64,000 nucleotides of DNA from an uncultured Pseudomonadota bacterium (GTDB lineage Bacteria; Myxococcota_A; UBA796; GCA-2862545). The position numbers and the translations under genes are program-made. Where the stretch lies: contig CAJXTB010000010.1 in the NCBI GenBank assembly GCA_913061235.1, forward strand, positions 213,646 to 277,645, read 5' to 3'. The first letter of the stretch is position 1. Every line of letters starts with the position of its first letter. Shown one piece after another: positions 52,823 to 62,614 of the stretch. The notes beneath the pieces were generated by a model. It worked only from the letters and a program-made list of their open reading frames with translations. It searched no databases and was not told where the DNA came from.

Positions 52823-54355
52823 ATGCGGTCGTTGCTAGTGTTGTTGGTCTCCCTTCCCGCCGTCGCCTTGGCCACGCCAGGTCAGGTTCAGGTTCAGGGA
52901 CGCGCCTTGGATGCAGCAGGTGGGCCGGTTTAAGGTGTTCACGACGTGCGCGTCACCCTGTACGACGGCGTGACTCCCGGATGGTTCGACGACTTTGTTG
53001 ATGTGCCGTTTGAACAGGGGTTTTTTGCAATTGGTCTTGACCTGTCGTCCGAGGACCTAGTGAGCGACGACATGTACGTTGGGTTCCGTCTGGACGGCAC
53101 AACCGAGCTGAACCTGCGCCAACCGTTGGGCAGCGTGCCTTTTGCGGTTCGTTCCTCCGAAGTCGTTGGTGGGGTCACTGTGGGGCCGAACTCAGGCGCG
53201 TGTCCCGATGATGTCGCTGCGGGCACGCTTCGTTTTCAAGATGAGAGCCTGCACATGTGCAATGGCGTGGAATGGGTAGAGGTGGTGGGGCCGCCAGATC
53301 CGCCCTGTTCCAACATCCAGCCCACCATCGTGACTGCCGTGCAGAAGACCGTGGTGCCGGTGCCGGAAGGGTGCGGTAGCGTCACAATCAAGGCATGGGC
53401 CGGAGGTGCGGGCGCTCATTACAACGCAGGTAGCTCCGCGACAGGCGGCTCAGGTGGCTTTGTCCAGGCCATCTACTCAGTGGAGGAAGGCGCGCAGCTG
53501 AATGTGTACGTCGGCGGTGGCGGCGGCGGGTCTTACAACAGCTCGACCAACAGCGGCGGTGGCTATGGCGGTGGCGGCGGGTCGGCACATGGTGGCGGCG
53601 GTGGCGGCGGTCGTAGTCTTGTCGCGCTGGCAAGCGAGCCCGCAGACCCGTTCGTGGTTGCTGGCGGTGGCGGCGGTGGTGGCCACTCCAGCTGTAAGGG
53701 CGGTGGCGGCGGCGGTGGTCCATCACTGGGTGACGGTCAGGGCAGCAGCTGCGGTTCTGGGCACCCTGGAGGGTACGCCAACGGCACCGGTGGCCAGCGG
53801 CAGACCGACACGAGCTACATGGGCGGCGACGGCGGCAGCTGGAGTGCGGGTGTAGCAGCCGCGGGGGGCCGAGGTTCTTCTGCCAATGGCGGTCTCGGTG
53901 GAACGCCCTCAAGTCAAGGGGGCTCCGGAAGCAACGGCTACGGCGGCGGACACGGCGGGGACTATGGCGGCGGCGGCGGCGACTGTAGTGGTAGTGGGAG
54001 TAACAGCACGGGCCTCGGCTCTGGTGGTGGACAAATCTCGTCGAGCACCTGCTACAACGGCGGTGGTGGCGGGTCTGGCGGCGGTGGCGGCGGCAGCGCT
54101 GTGCACTCCGGCGGCGGCGGCGGCGGCTACGGCGGCGGTGCTGGTGGCGGGCACGGAAGCCGAGAGGGCGGCGGTGGCGGTTCTTCGTACAGTCGGGTGA
54201 CCGGCCGGATCGGCCTGCCGAACATGTTGGGCGCAAACTACAGCACGACTCCCAATACCACCGACCCGTACTACGTCGGCCCTGCCGGGCAGGGGGGCGT
54301 TGGCAACAATGACCCCGGCGACCCCGGTATGGTTGTGCTTGTGTTCGGAGAGTAG
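52823..54355 (+). pseudogene. Glycine-rich surface protein gene with in-frame stop codon
   Basis: An ATG at 52823 starts a clear signal peptide (RSLLVLLVSLPAVALA) and the shared domain start PGQVQVQGRALDAAGGPV. TAA at 52931 then interrupts the same frame at codon 37, and the frame continues GVHDVRVTLYDG to 54355. Paralogues at 37952 and 54429 read through this point (GAPQTGAHD and GVPINGTHT), so one or two base changes made the stop. The rest has the shared domain to about residue 130 and then about 330 residues of Gly-rich repeats. It is either a recent nonsense mutation, a sequencing error, or a read-through stop. Confidence 0.75.
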
Positions 54356-54428
54356 CGAGACCGAGACCTGTGTCCGCAGGTCAATACGGCGTACTCTACG
54401 TTTGCGTCTCAAATCGACCGGAGTCTCA

Positions 54429-55823
54429 ATGCGACTGCTGCCCGTTCTGTGCCTCTTGGCCGCACCCATGGCCCACGCCGTCCCCGTGGAACTCACGCAT
54501 CAAGCACGTCTTCTGGACAGTGTTGGGGTTCCTATCAACGGCACACACACGGTCACTGTGGCGCTGTACGGCTCACTGGAGGGCGGAGACTCGATCAGCA
54601 GCACCGACTTTGTCGGCATTCAGGTGGAGGATGGCTTCCTGTCTGTGAACCTACCTGTGGACACCGATGACCTCGCCGCTGCCGCCCTGTGGGTGGAGTA
54701 CAGAGTAGACACCGCACCAATCTCTCCACGCCAGCCGCTCACTCACACGCCTTGGGCAGCACGAGCCTTGGTCGCCGACCGCCTTCCTACAGGCACCCTT
54801 CCAACCGGTTCGTGTACGGATCTGGGCCTGGTGTCCTTTGACCCCGATCTGGGCCTGCTCTCCGCCTGTGGTTCGTCGGGATGGGCCGTGGTGGGAGGCA
54901 CACCTGAGCTTCGTCTGCGGGAAGGCGCCCGAGAGTGGACCGACGGAAGCGTGGCTCGCACGTGTGATGACTACCGTCGCCCGCCTGTTGGGTTCTCCTA
55001 CTCCGGAGCAGAGGGCTCTGGACTGTACCGAATCGATCCGGACGGAAACGGCACAAGCACTGTAGCTTACTGCGATATGGAGACCGACGACACAGGTTGG
55101 ACCTTGTGTTTCGCTTACGACACGTCAACGTATGACTCCGAAAACTGGCCGTCTACAACCGCTGGCCGAAACAAGTTGCTGGCCCAGACCTGGGGCACCT
55201 CCGAGCTGTTTGGAAGCGGGTCCACCCAGGGCAACTTCTGCAACCAGATGGTGGTCGACCCCAACACCACACAACTGCGTGCTGAGGTCGCACGCGTCGA
55301 CAACAACGCTGTTCTGTGGTCAGACGACTTCACTGTTCGCAAAGCTGACTTCTTCACCCAGGTACACGACCACTCGACACTCGAGTTGGACTGTCTGATC
55401 AGCAACGACGGCGCCTCTCGCCTGATGTACGCGAACTACCTGTCCCCCGGGCGGCCCTACAACGCGAGGTTCCTGAATGCGTGCTCCGGCTCTGCAGGAC
55501 AGCACCTGGTGCGCAACGCCACGGACACGGACAACAACGGCGTGGATACCGCGTTGATTATGGCGGGCTTCCCCTCCGGTACCGACAACAGCCTTGAGCT
55601 TAGCCTTCAGGTCAACTGGTACTCTGACTTCACGACGAACACGCTGCACTCGTCCACAGGCTCCCCAAGTCAGACCAAGTTTGGCCTCAACGCTACCTGG
55701 ACCCACCAGGGCGGCCGTCCGGGAACAAGCACGCAGTACCCGGGTCCAAACTTCTGCTATACGCAGTGTGGCCACACCAACTTGGTCACGGTAGCGTTCA
55801 AGCAGCGGCTCTGGGTGCGCTGA
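54429..55823 (+). CDS. Secreted fibrinogen-like-domain protein
   Basis: The protein is 464 aa. The signal peptide ends MAHA. Residues 19-115 form the same domain as in the genes at 37952 and 52823 (THQARLLDSVG, TVALYGSLEGG, SPRQPLTHTPWAARA). From about residue 190 comes a fibrinogen-related region (GSGLYRIDPDGNGT, AYCDMETDDTGWTL) with Cys residues, ending with GHTNLVTVAFKQRLWVR. Fibrinogen-type domains bind glycans or proteins. It starts 73 bp after the glycine-rich gene, possibly in an operon. Confidence 0.82.
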   Translation: MRLLPVLCLLAAPMAHAVPVELTHQARLLDSVGVPINGTHTVTVALYGSLEGGDSISSTDFVGIQVEDGFLSVNLPVDTDDLAAAALWVEYRVDTAPISPRQPLTHTPWAARALVADRLPTGTLPTGSCTDLGLVSFDPDLGLLSACGSSGWAVVGGTPELRLREGAREWTDGSVARTCDDYRRPPVGFSYSGAEGSGLYRIDPDGNGTSTVAYCDMETDDTGWTLCFAYDTSTYDSENWPSTTAGRNKLLAQTWGTSELFGSGSTQGNFCNQMVVDPNTTQLRAEVARVDNNAVLWSDDFTVRKADFFTQVHDHSTLELDCLISNDGASRLMYANYLSPGRPYNARFLNACSGSAGQHLVRNATDTDNNGVDTALIMAGFPSGTDNSLELSLQVNWYSDFTTNTLHSSTGSPSQTKFGLNATWTHQGGRPGTSTQYPGPNFCYTQCGHTNLVTVAFKQRLWVR

Positions 55824-56007
55824 GGGACGCTGGCTCGAAGGTCAGTGCTCGTCTGCCAGGCCGTTCGTGCCCCACAGATCGAGCATGCGTCAGCCGCTGC
55901 ACGTTGAGCCATCCCAAACGTCGGGTGCAACCACTACTTCCCAATGTTGGTGGCGGCCCTAGAGCACGGCGACATGTGTGTGGCCACACCCAGAGCGCCA
56001 GGCGGTC

Positions 56008-57321
56008 TCAAGCGCCGCAGCTGTTGCTGTCGTAGGCGTGCGGCGCGACCACCGCTTGCCACGTTTCATCGTAAAATTGAAACACGGCCACGTCCGCGAG
56101 CCCGCACTCTTCCTGGGTTGCCGCGCGCAAGAATGCGCGGTCCTGTCCGTCTACGGACCAGCGCTGTTCTACGCCGTACAAGACGTCTTCTTCATGGGCG
56201 ACGACACGGGTCGTGGGCGTGGAGGTGACCGAAGCCAGTGCCGAGTGTTCCGGGGATTCGTCGATGAGAACGACGAATCGAAAGGTTGGAGCTACGTTTC
56301 TAGGGAGCGTCGGTCTGCACTGCTCTAGACGCGCTTGAATGGCCGGTGGAACGCTGGCGGACAGCTCGCCGGTGCCGAGCTCATAGTGAATGTCCGACAG
56401 GGCTGCCGGGAGGAACTCACCGGTACACGGATCCAGAAGCGCCGCGGGAAGGTCACGTCCGAACTGGACGACGGTCAGGTCAGCCGCCAACTGGAAGGTG
56501 CCCGACGGGAACTCTCCGCCTGCGACACCCATGTTGTCTACGTCGCCGGCGAGAAATCGGATGCGTCCCGATTCCGGCGCGATGTGCAACAAATGTACGC
56601 CCGGTGGTGGCTCGGGGAGCTGGGCGAGCTGTTGGGAGCCGAAGAACCGGTGAAACGGTACGGTCTCGCCGTCCGCGTACACGCTGTTGAGCTGCGCCGG
56701 GTTGCGCAGTCCTGGGAACGGCCGAAACAGCGGGCTGTGTTGAAGCACTTCCACGGATGGGTGTTGGCGGTAGGCACTCTCGGGGGCAAAGGCCAGCGTC
56801 CAAGAAGCGAGTCGTAGGTTCAGGCTCGGCGACGTGCCTCGTTCGAGTGTACTGGCGAGGTTCGCGGGGCCCGGTCGGGCATGGTCACAGTAGTCGTCGT
56901 AATAGCCGCGCACATAGTAGCCGGGCAGGCCTGCTTCGTTGTTCCAGGCAATGGCCTGCGAGACGCCAGGGCCGGTCGTCTGCATGACCGTCGTGCCCTC
57001 GCCACGGCAGAAGCGGTCGACCCGCACGCTCTGGTCCAGGGCGGACCGTTCAGGGGCTGTCGGGCTTAGGAAGCGCTCGGCGATGAACCCGGTGAGCCCT
57101 TCGATAGCGACCGGCGAACGCTCTGCTGCCTCGCCTTGTCGAACCACACACGTGCCCCAGGGGATGGCCGCGACGATGTCGGCGTCTGCCGAAGGGCCAG
57201 CCCGAAGGTAGACCTGATCCCCAGTCAAGAAGGCTAAATGCTCGGATTCTGAGCATGGTTCTACCATGGGTAGAGTCTGTGCGGTGGCGAAGAAGCTTGC
57301 GAGGAGGAAAAGTGGGTACAC
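56008..57321 (-). CDS. Secreted protein with bacterial SH3 domain
   Basis: The protein is 437 aa from a GTG. The signal peptide ends FFATAQ. Residues 35-90 form an SH3_3-type domain (VYLRAGPSADADIVAAIPWG, GLTGFIAERFL). The remaining 340 residues are unrecognised; they contain several Cys pairs and a segment RFVVLIDESPEHSAL. SH3-type domains in exported proteins often bind peptidoglycan. It diverges from the EF-hand membrane protein gene. Confidence 0.75.
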   Translation of the reverse strand: MYPLFLLASFFATAQTLPMVEPCSESEHLAFLTGDQVYLRAGPSADADIVAAIPWGTCVVRQGEAAERSPVAIEGLTGFIAERFLSPTAPERSALDQSVRVDRFCRGEGTTVMQTTGPGVSQAIAWNNEAGLPGYYVRGYYDDYCDHARPGPANLASTLERGTSPSLNLRLASWTLAFAPESAYRQHPSVEVLQHSPLFRPFPGLRNPAQLNSVYADGETVPFHRFFGSQQLAQLPEPPPGVHLLHIAPESGRIRFLAGDVDNMGVAGGEFPSGTFQLAADLTVVQFGRDLPAALLDPCTGEFLPAALSDIHYELGTGELSASVPPAIQARLEQCRPTLPRNVAPTFRFVVLIDESPEHSALASVTSTPTTRVVAHEEDVLYGVEQRWSVDGQDRAFLRAATQEECGLADVAVFQFYDETWQAVVAPHAYDSNSCGA

Positions 57322-57733
57322 GGGCGGGCTTCCAGCAGATTCATGGTTGAATGCCTACCTCTGTGCGAATCCCGTGCCATCATTTACCGTACGCCGACGG
57401 CATACGATGGGCGAACTGTGGTGCTCGGTTCAACCTATGGCAGGACCGCTGTACAGTTTTACAGACGCTTCAGCCATCCCAGTCGCCCAGCCTGATGTTG
57501 ACTCACCCGGTCGATGCAGACTCTTCTGCAGGCGCCTCGCCCAGCACCACGCGTGCGGTGCGTCCGGCGAGCGACACTACGGTAGAGGCGCCGAGCAACA
57601 CTACCTGGTGGGTGCTCGATTGTCGGCGTTGGTCTGTACGGTTCTGCGGTTGAGAGACCGATGTGCGACCGAATACCCGCTACAGAATTCCGTTTATGCT
57701 ATTCGCGATTCCCTTATTGCCCAAAGGCCGTTT
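57322..57733. other. Intergenic stretch between divergent genes
   Basis: Should contain the promoters of both divergent genes. The plus-strand frame is open through it but has no ribosome binding site, and its translation has no signal peptide or domain, so I take it as non-coding. No repeats found. Confidence 0.4.
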
Positions 57734-59953
57734 ATGTCGACACAGCACGATTGGAAGTTCACGCGGATTGGTGGATTTTCACAGGCGAAAATGCAGCGCG
57801 CCTCTGACTTTCTCAACCTAAAAGACCTCGACCAGAAGCTGTGGGCGGCGCTTGCCTGCCCAGTCAAGGGTCTGGCGTTTGATACGCGGACCTTGGCGCT
57901 ACTCGATGGCGACAACGATGGCCGTATTCGTGCTCCCGAGCTGATTGAGGCTGTTGAGTGGACCAAGAACACCTTGGTGAGTCTTGACCGTCTGGCCATG
58001 GGCAAGCAGCCGGTAGCGCTGTCCGACATCAACGCCGAGTCGGCGGACGGTGCAGGAATCCTGGCCTCGGCCAAGAACATCTTGGTTCAACTCGACAAAG
58101 CAGACGCCACAGAGATTTCTGTAGAGGATGCCTCGAACGCTGCTGCCGCGTTGGCGAAGTCGAAGTTCAATGGTGACGGCGTCATCCCTGCCGCGAGCAC
58201 GGACGACGAAGGCCTGAAGACCGCCATTGGTGAGATTGTCGGTGCCCTTGGTGCAGTGGCCGACCGAAGCGGGGATGACGGTGTCAATCAAGCGAACGTA
58301 GACACGTTCTTTGCCGACGCCGATGCTGTGATTGCCTGGGCTGCTGCCACCAATGAAGACGTTCTGCCGCTGGGAGATGCGACCGCCGCAGCTGCAGGCG
58401 CGATTGCCGCCGTCAAAGCCAAGGTCGACGACTTCTTCGCCCGCTGCCGTCTGGCCGCCTTTGATGCGCGTGCCATCGCCGCACTCAACAGAAAGGAAGA
58501 AGAGTACCTGGCTATCGCTGCTGAAGACCTCACGGTGACGGCAGATGAAGTGCGCGGCTTCCCCCTCGCCAACGTTGAAGCGGCCAAGGATTTGCCGCTG
58601 ACGACCGGTCTCAATCCTGCTTGGGCAGGCGCCATTGCCACACTCAAGTCCGCCGCGGTCGACCCTATCGTGGGTGACAAGCTGGTTCTGTCTGAGGCCG
58701 ACTGGAACACGGTACAAGCGAAGGTTGCCGCTTTCAATACTCACCAGGCCGCTAAGCCAGCGTCCGCCGTCGCTGCCATCGACCTGGACCGTCTCAAAGA
58801 GCTGGTTGCCAGCCCTGCCAAGACCGACCTGACGGACCTCATCACCCAAGATGCTGGCATGGCAGATGAAGTGGCCGCCGTCGACAACGTGGAGCGGCTC
58901 GTCCGCTACCAGCGCGACCTCGAAGAGCTCTCGCGCAACTTCGTCAACTTCACGGACTTCTACTCGGACACCGAGCGCGCAGTGTTCGAAGCCGGAACGC
59001 TGTACCTAGATGGTCGTGCCTGTGAGCTGGTGGTTCGTGTTGACAACGCAGCCAAGCACGCCGCTCTGGCTGGGCGCTCCAAGCTGTTCCTCGCTTACTG
59101 CGCCTGCACACGTCCTTCGGGTGAGAAGCTGAACATCGCTGCGGCCTTCACCGACGGCGACTCGGACTACCTCATGGTCGGCCGAAACGGCGTGTTCTAC
59201 GACCGGGACGGCAAGGACTGGGACGCGACCATCACGAAGATTGTCGACAACCCCATCAGTCTTCGTCAGGCGTTCTGGTCCCCGTACAAGCAGCTGGTCG
59301 CGTTGTTCGAGGACCGGGCCGCGAAGCGCGCAGAAGCGAAGGCCAAAGAAGCCGAGACCAAGCGCCTCTCCGCCGCGAACGATGTTGCTGGAGCCCCCGG
59401 TGAGCCCGTAAAGCCGCCCAGCATCGACGTTGGAACCGCCGCCGCTATTGCCGTTGGACTGGGCGCTCTGGGCAGCATGCTCGTCGCACTAATTGGCTAC
59501 GCCACCGGCCTGTTTACGCTGCCGTTCTGGATTATCGTCCTGGTCCTGCTCGCCATCTTCATTGCTATCTCGACGCCGTCGGTGGTCATGGCCTACTTCA
59601 AGCTGCGCAAGCGTAGCCTCGGCCCCGTCCTAGACTCGAATGGTTGGGCCGTGAACGGTCAAGCCGGAATTTCCGTGCGATTCGGTCGCACGATGACCGA
59701 AGTCGCCAAGCTGCCGAAGGGCGCTCGCGTGGACGGTAAGGACAAGTACGCAGACCCCTACAACCCGTGGCCGAGCATCATCATGCTGTTGGTTGTCCTT
59801 GGCTTTGTGTACAGCCTGATGAACTGGTTTGGTGCGGTCCATACGCTGACTGGCGGCGTGATTGGCACGCCAGCGGATGAGGTTGCTCCTCTGGTCACCG
59901 TCGTCGTCGACGAGGACGCCGCTGTCCCTGACGCTGCCGCCCCCGCCGAGTAG
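57734..59953 (+). CDS. Large membrane protein with EF-hand-like motif
   Basis: The protein is 739 aa. An EF-hand-like loop DGDNDGRIRAPEL occurs near residue 56. A long Ala-rich helical region follows (about residues 75-350), with repeats of AAAxxA type. A beta/alpha region (residues 380-530) contains NFVNFTDFYSDTERAVFEAG and DYLMVGRNGVFYDRDG. A Lys/Glu coiled stretch precedes two pairs of membrane helices (about residues 565-610 and 675-700). No signal peptide, so the large N-terminal part is probably cytoplasmic. Similar proteins of unknown function exist, as I recall, in planctomycetes and other bacteria. Confidence 0.72.
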   Translation: MSTQHDWKFTRIGGFSQAKMQRASDFLNLKDLDQKLWAALACPVKGLAFDTRTLALLDGDNDGRIRAPELIEAVEWTKNTLVSLDRLAMGKQPVALSDINAESADGAGILASAKNILVQLDKADATEISVEDASNAAAALAKSKFNGDGVIPAASTDDEGLKTAIGEIVGALGAVADRSGDDGVNQANVDTFFADADAVIAWAAATNEDVLPLGDATAAAAGAIAAVKAKVDDFFARCRLAAFDARAIAALNRKEEEYLAIAAEDLTVTADEVRGFPLANVEAAKDLPLTTGLNPAWAGAIATLKSAAVDPIVGDKLVLSEADWNTVQAKVAAFNTHQAAKPASAVAAIDLDRLKELVASPAKTDLTDLITQDAGMADEVAAVDNVERLVRYQRDLEELSRNFVNFTDFYSDTERAVFEAGTLYLDGRACELVVRVDNAAKHAALAGRSKLFLAYCACTRPSGEKLNIAAAFTDGDSDYLMVGRNGVFYDRDGKDWDATITKIVDNPISLRQAFWSPYKQLVALFEDRAAKRAEAKAKEAETKRLSAANDVAGAPGEPVKPPSIDVGTAAAIAVGLGALGSMLVALIGYATGLFTLPFWIIVLVLLAIFIAISTPSVVMAYFKLRKRSLGPVLDSNGWAVNGQAGISVRFGRTMTEVAKLPKGARVDGKDKYADPYNPWPSIIMLLVVLGFVYSLMNWFGAVHTLTGGVIGTPADEVAPLVTVVVDEDAAVPDAAAPAE

Positions 59954-59962
59954 GCTGTTGAT

Positions 59963-59997
59963 TGTCGCCGGTCGGGCTCATCGCCGGACCGGCGACA
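59963..59997 (+). terminator. Hairpin terminator after the EF-hand membrane protein
   Basis: TGTCGCCGGTC and its exact complement GACCGGCGACA form an 11-bp stem over a 13-base loop, starting ten bases after the stop. The T run is weak (ATTGG). Confidence 0.6.
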
Positions 59998-60062
59998 TTG
60001 GCATTTACTGAGCCGTTACCAGCCGCTCACCGCCGTCGCATACATCAAGGGTGGAGGTACTG

Positions 60063-60503
60063 ATGTCCCACACCGTCCCTTGGTTCACCGTGCTCGCCGG
60101 GGCGTTCGCGTCGTCGGCTGCGCTCGCGTCGCCCTCGCTTGAGCTCACGTGGAGTGTCGAGATGCAGGGGGAGCTGGCTGTCGTCTCCCTGCACGTCGCA
60201 TCCACTAGTAATAAACCGGTCAATGTCCAGGTCGCAGGCCGTGGATCTGGTCCCATGGTCACGCTGGCCAATGTTGACTTGGCCGAGGCTGTCGAGCAAC
60301 AAGAGCTCCTGGGCATGATGAGTCGGGCGGGTTCATGGCCGATTTGGCAGGAAACCGAGGGAACTCGCCCCGTATTGGTCGGTACCTGGACGTTCCCGGT
60401 CACAGCCGGGCAGACGTCGCTCCAGCTGCATGGTCAGGTCCCGACGGATGACGGCACACTTCCGGTCCAGGCCACCGTGCCGCTCACGGCCCCAGGTTCG
60501 TGA
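60063..60503 (+). CDS. Secreted protein of unknown function
   Basis: The protein is 146 aa with GGAGG before the ATG. A signal peptide of about 27 residues ends AALAS. The mature region is beta-rich (LELTWSVEMQGELAVVSLHV) with a Val/Gly-rich C-terminal half. Unrecognised; the LTW...VSLHVASTSNKPV pattern suits an Ig-like or DUF-type periplasmic domain. Its stop overlaps the next gene's GTG by four bases (GTGA). Confidence 0.7.
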   Translation: MSHTVPWFTVLAGAFASSAALASPSLELTWSVEMQGELAVVSLHVASTSNKPVNVQVAGRGSGPMVTLANVDLAEAVEQQELLGMMSRAGSWPIWQETEGTRPVLVGTWTFPVTAGQTSLQLHGQVPTDDGTLPVQATVPLTAPGS

Positions 60504-61207
60504 AGGCTCTTCTCGATGCGGTGACCCAGGACATTGTTCGGGACTTGCTCGATGAGGATGGACGTCCGCTCGGTGAAAAGGCGTCTGCCAAGTACCCCAC
60601 GGATGCCACACGCGTGGTGACCTGTCCCTACGCGGATGCGCGGCGTGGGGGAGTGATGAACGTGTCTGCGTTGGCGCAGATCACCGAGCACTGGCCTGAC
60701 GTTCTCGACGCCTTGGGCAGTGAAGGAACGGTTGTATCGGCGTGGCGTGCGACGGTTGCGGGACTCATCGCCCCGGTCCGCTTTGCACTGGACCACCCCA
60801 ATGAGCCCGTCCCTACCTTGCTGTCGGCGGTGTACAAGACCTGTCTGGGCTTCAACCAAGTCCTGTTGCATGTGTTGCTCTCCGGAGATGTCGCGTCTCG
60901 ACCGTTGTCGGATCTAGGAGATTCAGACTCGTTTCTTTCCTTGTTGGATGCAGGACGTTTTCTAGTGGGTCGCGAGCAGGTGTGTGCGGGGCCTCCGCAG
61001 ATGATTCGCGCTGCGTTTGACGCCTTGCAGGCGGAGGGGGAGCCCGTACCAGACCAGGCGTTGGACGCGGCCTGTCGTCACATGTTGGTGTTGGTCAAAC
61101 AGGCGATTATCTCGCCACCAATGTCGGGAACCGCGTGGATTCGTGCGGCCATCCTTGTTCCTCGTCAGCCTTCGGACGTAGACCGCATTGAAGCGGTCTT
61201 GCCGTGA
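60500..61207 (+). CDS. Hypothetical helical protein, coupled to the preceding secreted protein
   Basis: The protein is 235 aa from a GTG overlapping the upstream TGA. There is no signal peptide. The sequence is helical with many Ala/Leu/Asp (VSAWRATVAGLIAPVRFALD) and three Cys. Not recognised. The four-base overlap indicates translational coupling and suggests that the two products act together. Confidence 0.6.
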   Translation: MKALLDAVTQDIVRDLLDEDGRPLGEKASAKYPTDATRVVTCPYADARRGGVMNVSALAQITEHWPDVLDALGSEGTVVSAWRATVAGLIAPVRFALDHPNEPVPTLLSAVYKTCLGFNQVLLHVLLSGDVASRPLSDLGDSDSFLSLLDAGRFLVGREQVCAGPPQMIRAAFDALQAEGEPVPDQALDAACRHMLVLVKQAIISPPMSGTAWIRAAILVPRQPSDVDRIEAVLP

Positions 61208-61270
61208 CCGCGAAACCCTCTGGGTCGTCCCCCGTTAACGGCAGAGAGTGACGCCCTACTGTGTGGCAAC

Positions 61271-62560
61271 ATGCGGAGAGTGACTGTGATTGTGTGGCTA
61301 TCAGCCTTGTTGTTCGTCGGATGCTCGGGTGACGGTGAGGACAGCGCTGTTGAACAGCCGGACAGTGAACTTCCCACTGGTGTTCACCGTCTCAGTGGTG
61401 AAGACTTCGACCTGCCGTTGTCCGATCTAGCGCCGCTGACCGACATGCTTGCCGATGCCTCGGTTGTGGGGGTGGGTGAGAGCATCCACTTCTCGGGTGG
61501 ATTCCATAGAACGCGTGCCCGGGTCATGAAGAAGCTCATCTCGGAGGACGACTTTCGAATTGTAGCGCTCGAAGGAAGCTGGCAACGGGCCTACACCACG
61601 CGCAGCTACGTGGACTCGTGCGATTCGGTGGACCTCGACCTTGCAATGGCGGGTACCACCTTTGGGGCGTGGCAGTCCCAGGAGACTGCCGAGTTCCTGC
61701 AGTGGCTGTGTGGCTACAACGCTCAGCACCCGGACGACCCGGTCACGTTTGTTGGCGTGGACGTTCAGGAGCCCTGGACTGACATGCAGTTGCTGCACAA
61801 CCTGTGGCCTGATGAGCCCACGCTAGACGAGCTGTCCTCGTGTCTGGGCTTCGCTCTCGAACCTGGCCAAGACCCATCTTCCGACCCGACCATTGCGCGC
61901 CTGATGACCGGTACAGTCGGACTTGAGCAAGCGGAAACGGATGCATGTCTTGTCGGAATCGATCGGGTTCGCACATGGGTGCAGTCGCAGTCCGACCCCT
62001 ATGTGTCCATCCTTGCGCTCACCGCGCTGCAAGCAGGTCAGACACTGTACACCCCCGACCAGCTATCGGACCCCGCTATCTATGAAGCTCGGGACGCTGG
62101 AATGGCTGACCTACTGTTGCTGCAACGAGAGGAGATTGATCCGGCTGCGCGTACGTTGTATTGGGCGCACAATGCGCATATTTTGGCGAACGGTGACCAG
62201 ATTTCAGACCCCTTCCGCTCGCCACCTCCACAGACCGCAGGCACATTTCTCGCGGACCGATTGGGCAGTGACTACGCGGCGATTGGCTTTGGCGCCCATA
62301 CTGTTTCATGGGACTGGCCGGGACTTGGGGCCGATACGGTGGTGAGCAGCGAGGGCAGTCTGGAGGCGTCGTTGTATGCCTTAAATGAGCCGTTTCTGCT
62401 CATTGATGCGGAGCTGGCAACAGGCGGCGACGGGGTCTTGGCGGCGGATGAACCTGTTGACTTCGGCAACCCGAACCCGAACGGCATGGTGATTCGCGAC
62501 CACTACCGAGCGCTTGTGTATGCGGATGTGTCTGACGCTATGATCTCATGGTGGCAATAG
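61271..62560 (+). CDS. Erythromycin-esterase-family lipoprotein
   Basis: The protein is 429 aa. The signal ends LFVGC, a lipobox. The EreA-like fold shows VVGVGESIHFSGGFHRTRAR (with the conserved Glu and His), FRIVALEGSW, VDVQEPW, EARDAGMADLL and WAHNAHI, whose His is part of the catalytic or metal site. EreA/EreB cleave the macrolide lactone; the wider family includes proteins of unknown substrate. Being a lipoprotein it is exported, unlike EreA, so macrolide resistance should not be assumed. Confidence 0.85.
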   Translation: MRRVTVIVWLSALLFVGCSGDGEDSAVEQPDSELPTGVHRLSGEDFDLPLSDLAPLTDMLADASVVGVGESIHFSGGFHRTRARVMKKLISEDDFRIVALEGSWQRAYTTRSYVDSCDSVDLDLAMAGTTFGAWQSQETAEFLQWLCGYNAQHPDDPVTFVGVDVQEPWTDMQLLHNLWPDEPTLDELSSCLGFALEPGQDPSSDPTIARLMTGTVGLEQAETDACLVGIDRVRTWVQSQSDPYVSILALTALQAGQTLYTPDQLSDPAIYEARDAGMADLLLLQREEIDPAARTLYWAHNAHILANGDQISDPFRSPPPQTAGTFLADRLGSDYAAIGFGAHTVSWDWPGLGADTVVSSEGSLEASLYALNEPFLLIDAELATGGDGVLAADEPVDFGNPNPNGMVIRDHYRALVYADVSDAMISWWQ

Positions 62561-62614
62561 AACTCTCGAACTTGTCCTCCAATGAGCTATTCTCTCGTCA
62601 CGACGGGAGGGGAT

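Noticed and set aside
53400..54236. Arg/His-rich minus-strand open frame opposite the glycine-rich gene
   Set aside because: It is the complement of Gly-rich codons and has no support of its own.
57899..58849. Minus-strand open frame opposite the EF-hand membrane protein
   Set aside because: Shadow frame; the plus-strand protein has a start, domain structure and a terminator.
61271..62560. Macrolide resistance gene
   Set aside because: The protein is in the erythromycin esterase family but is an exported lipoprotein in a chromosomal context; substrate cannot be assumed.
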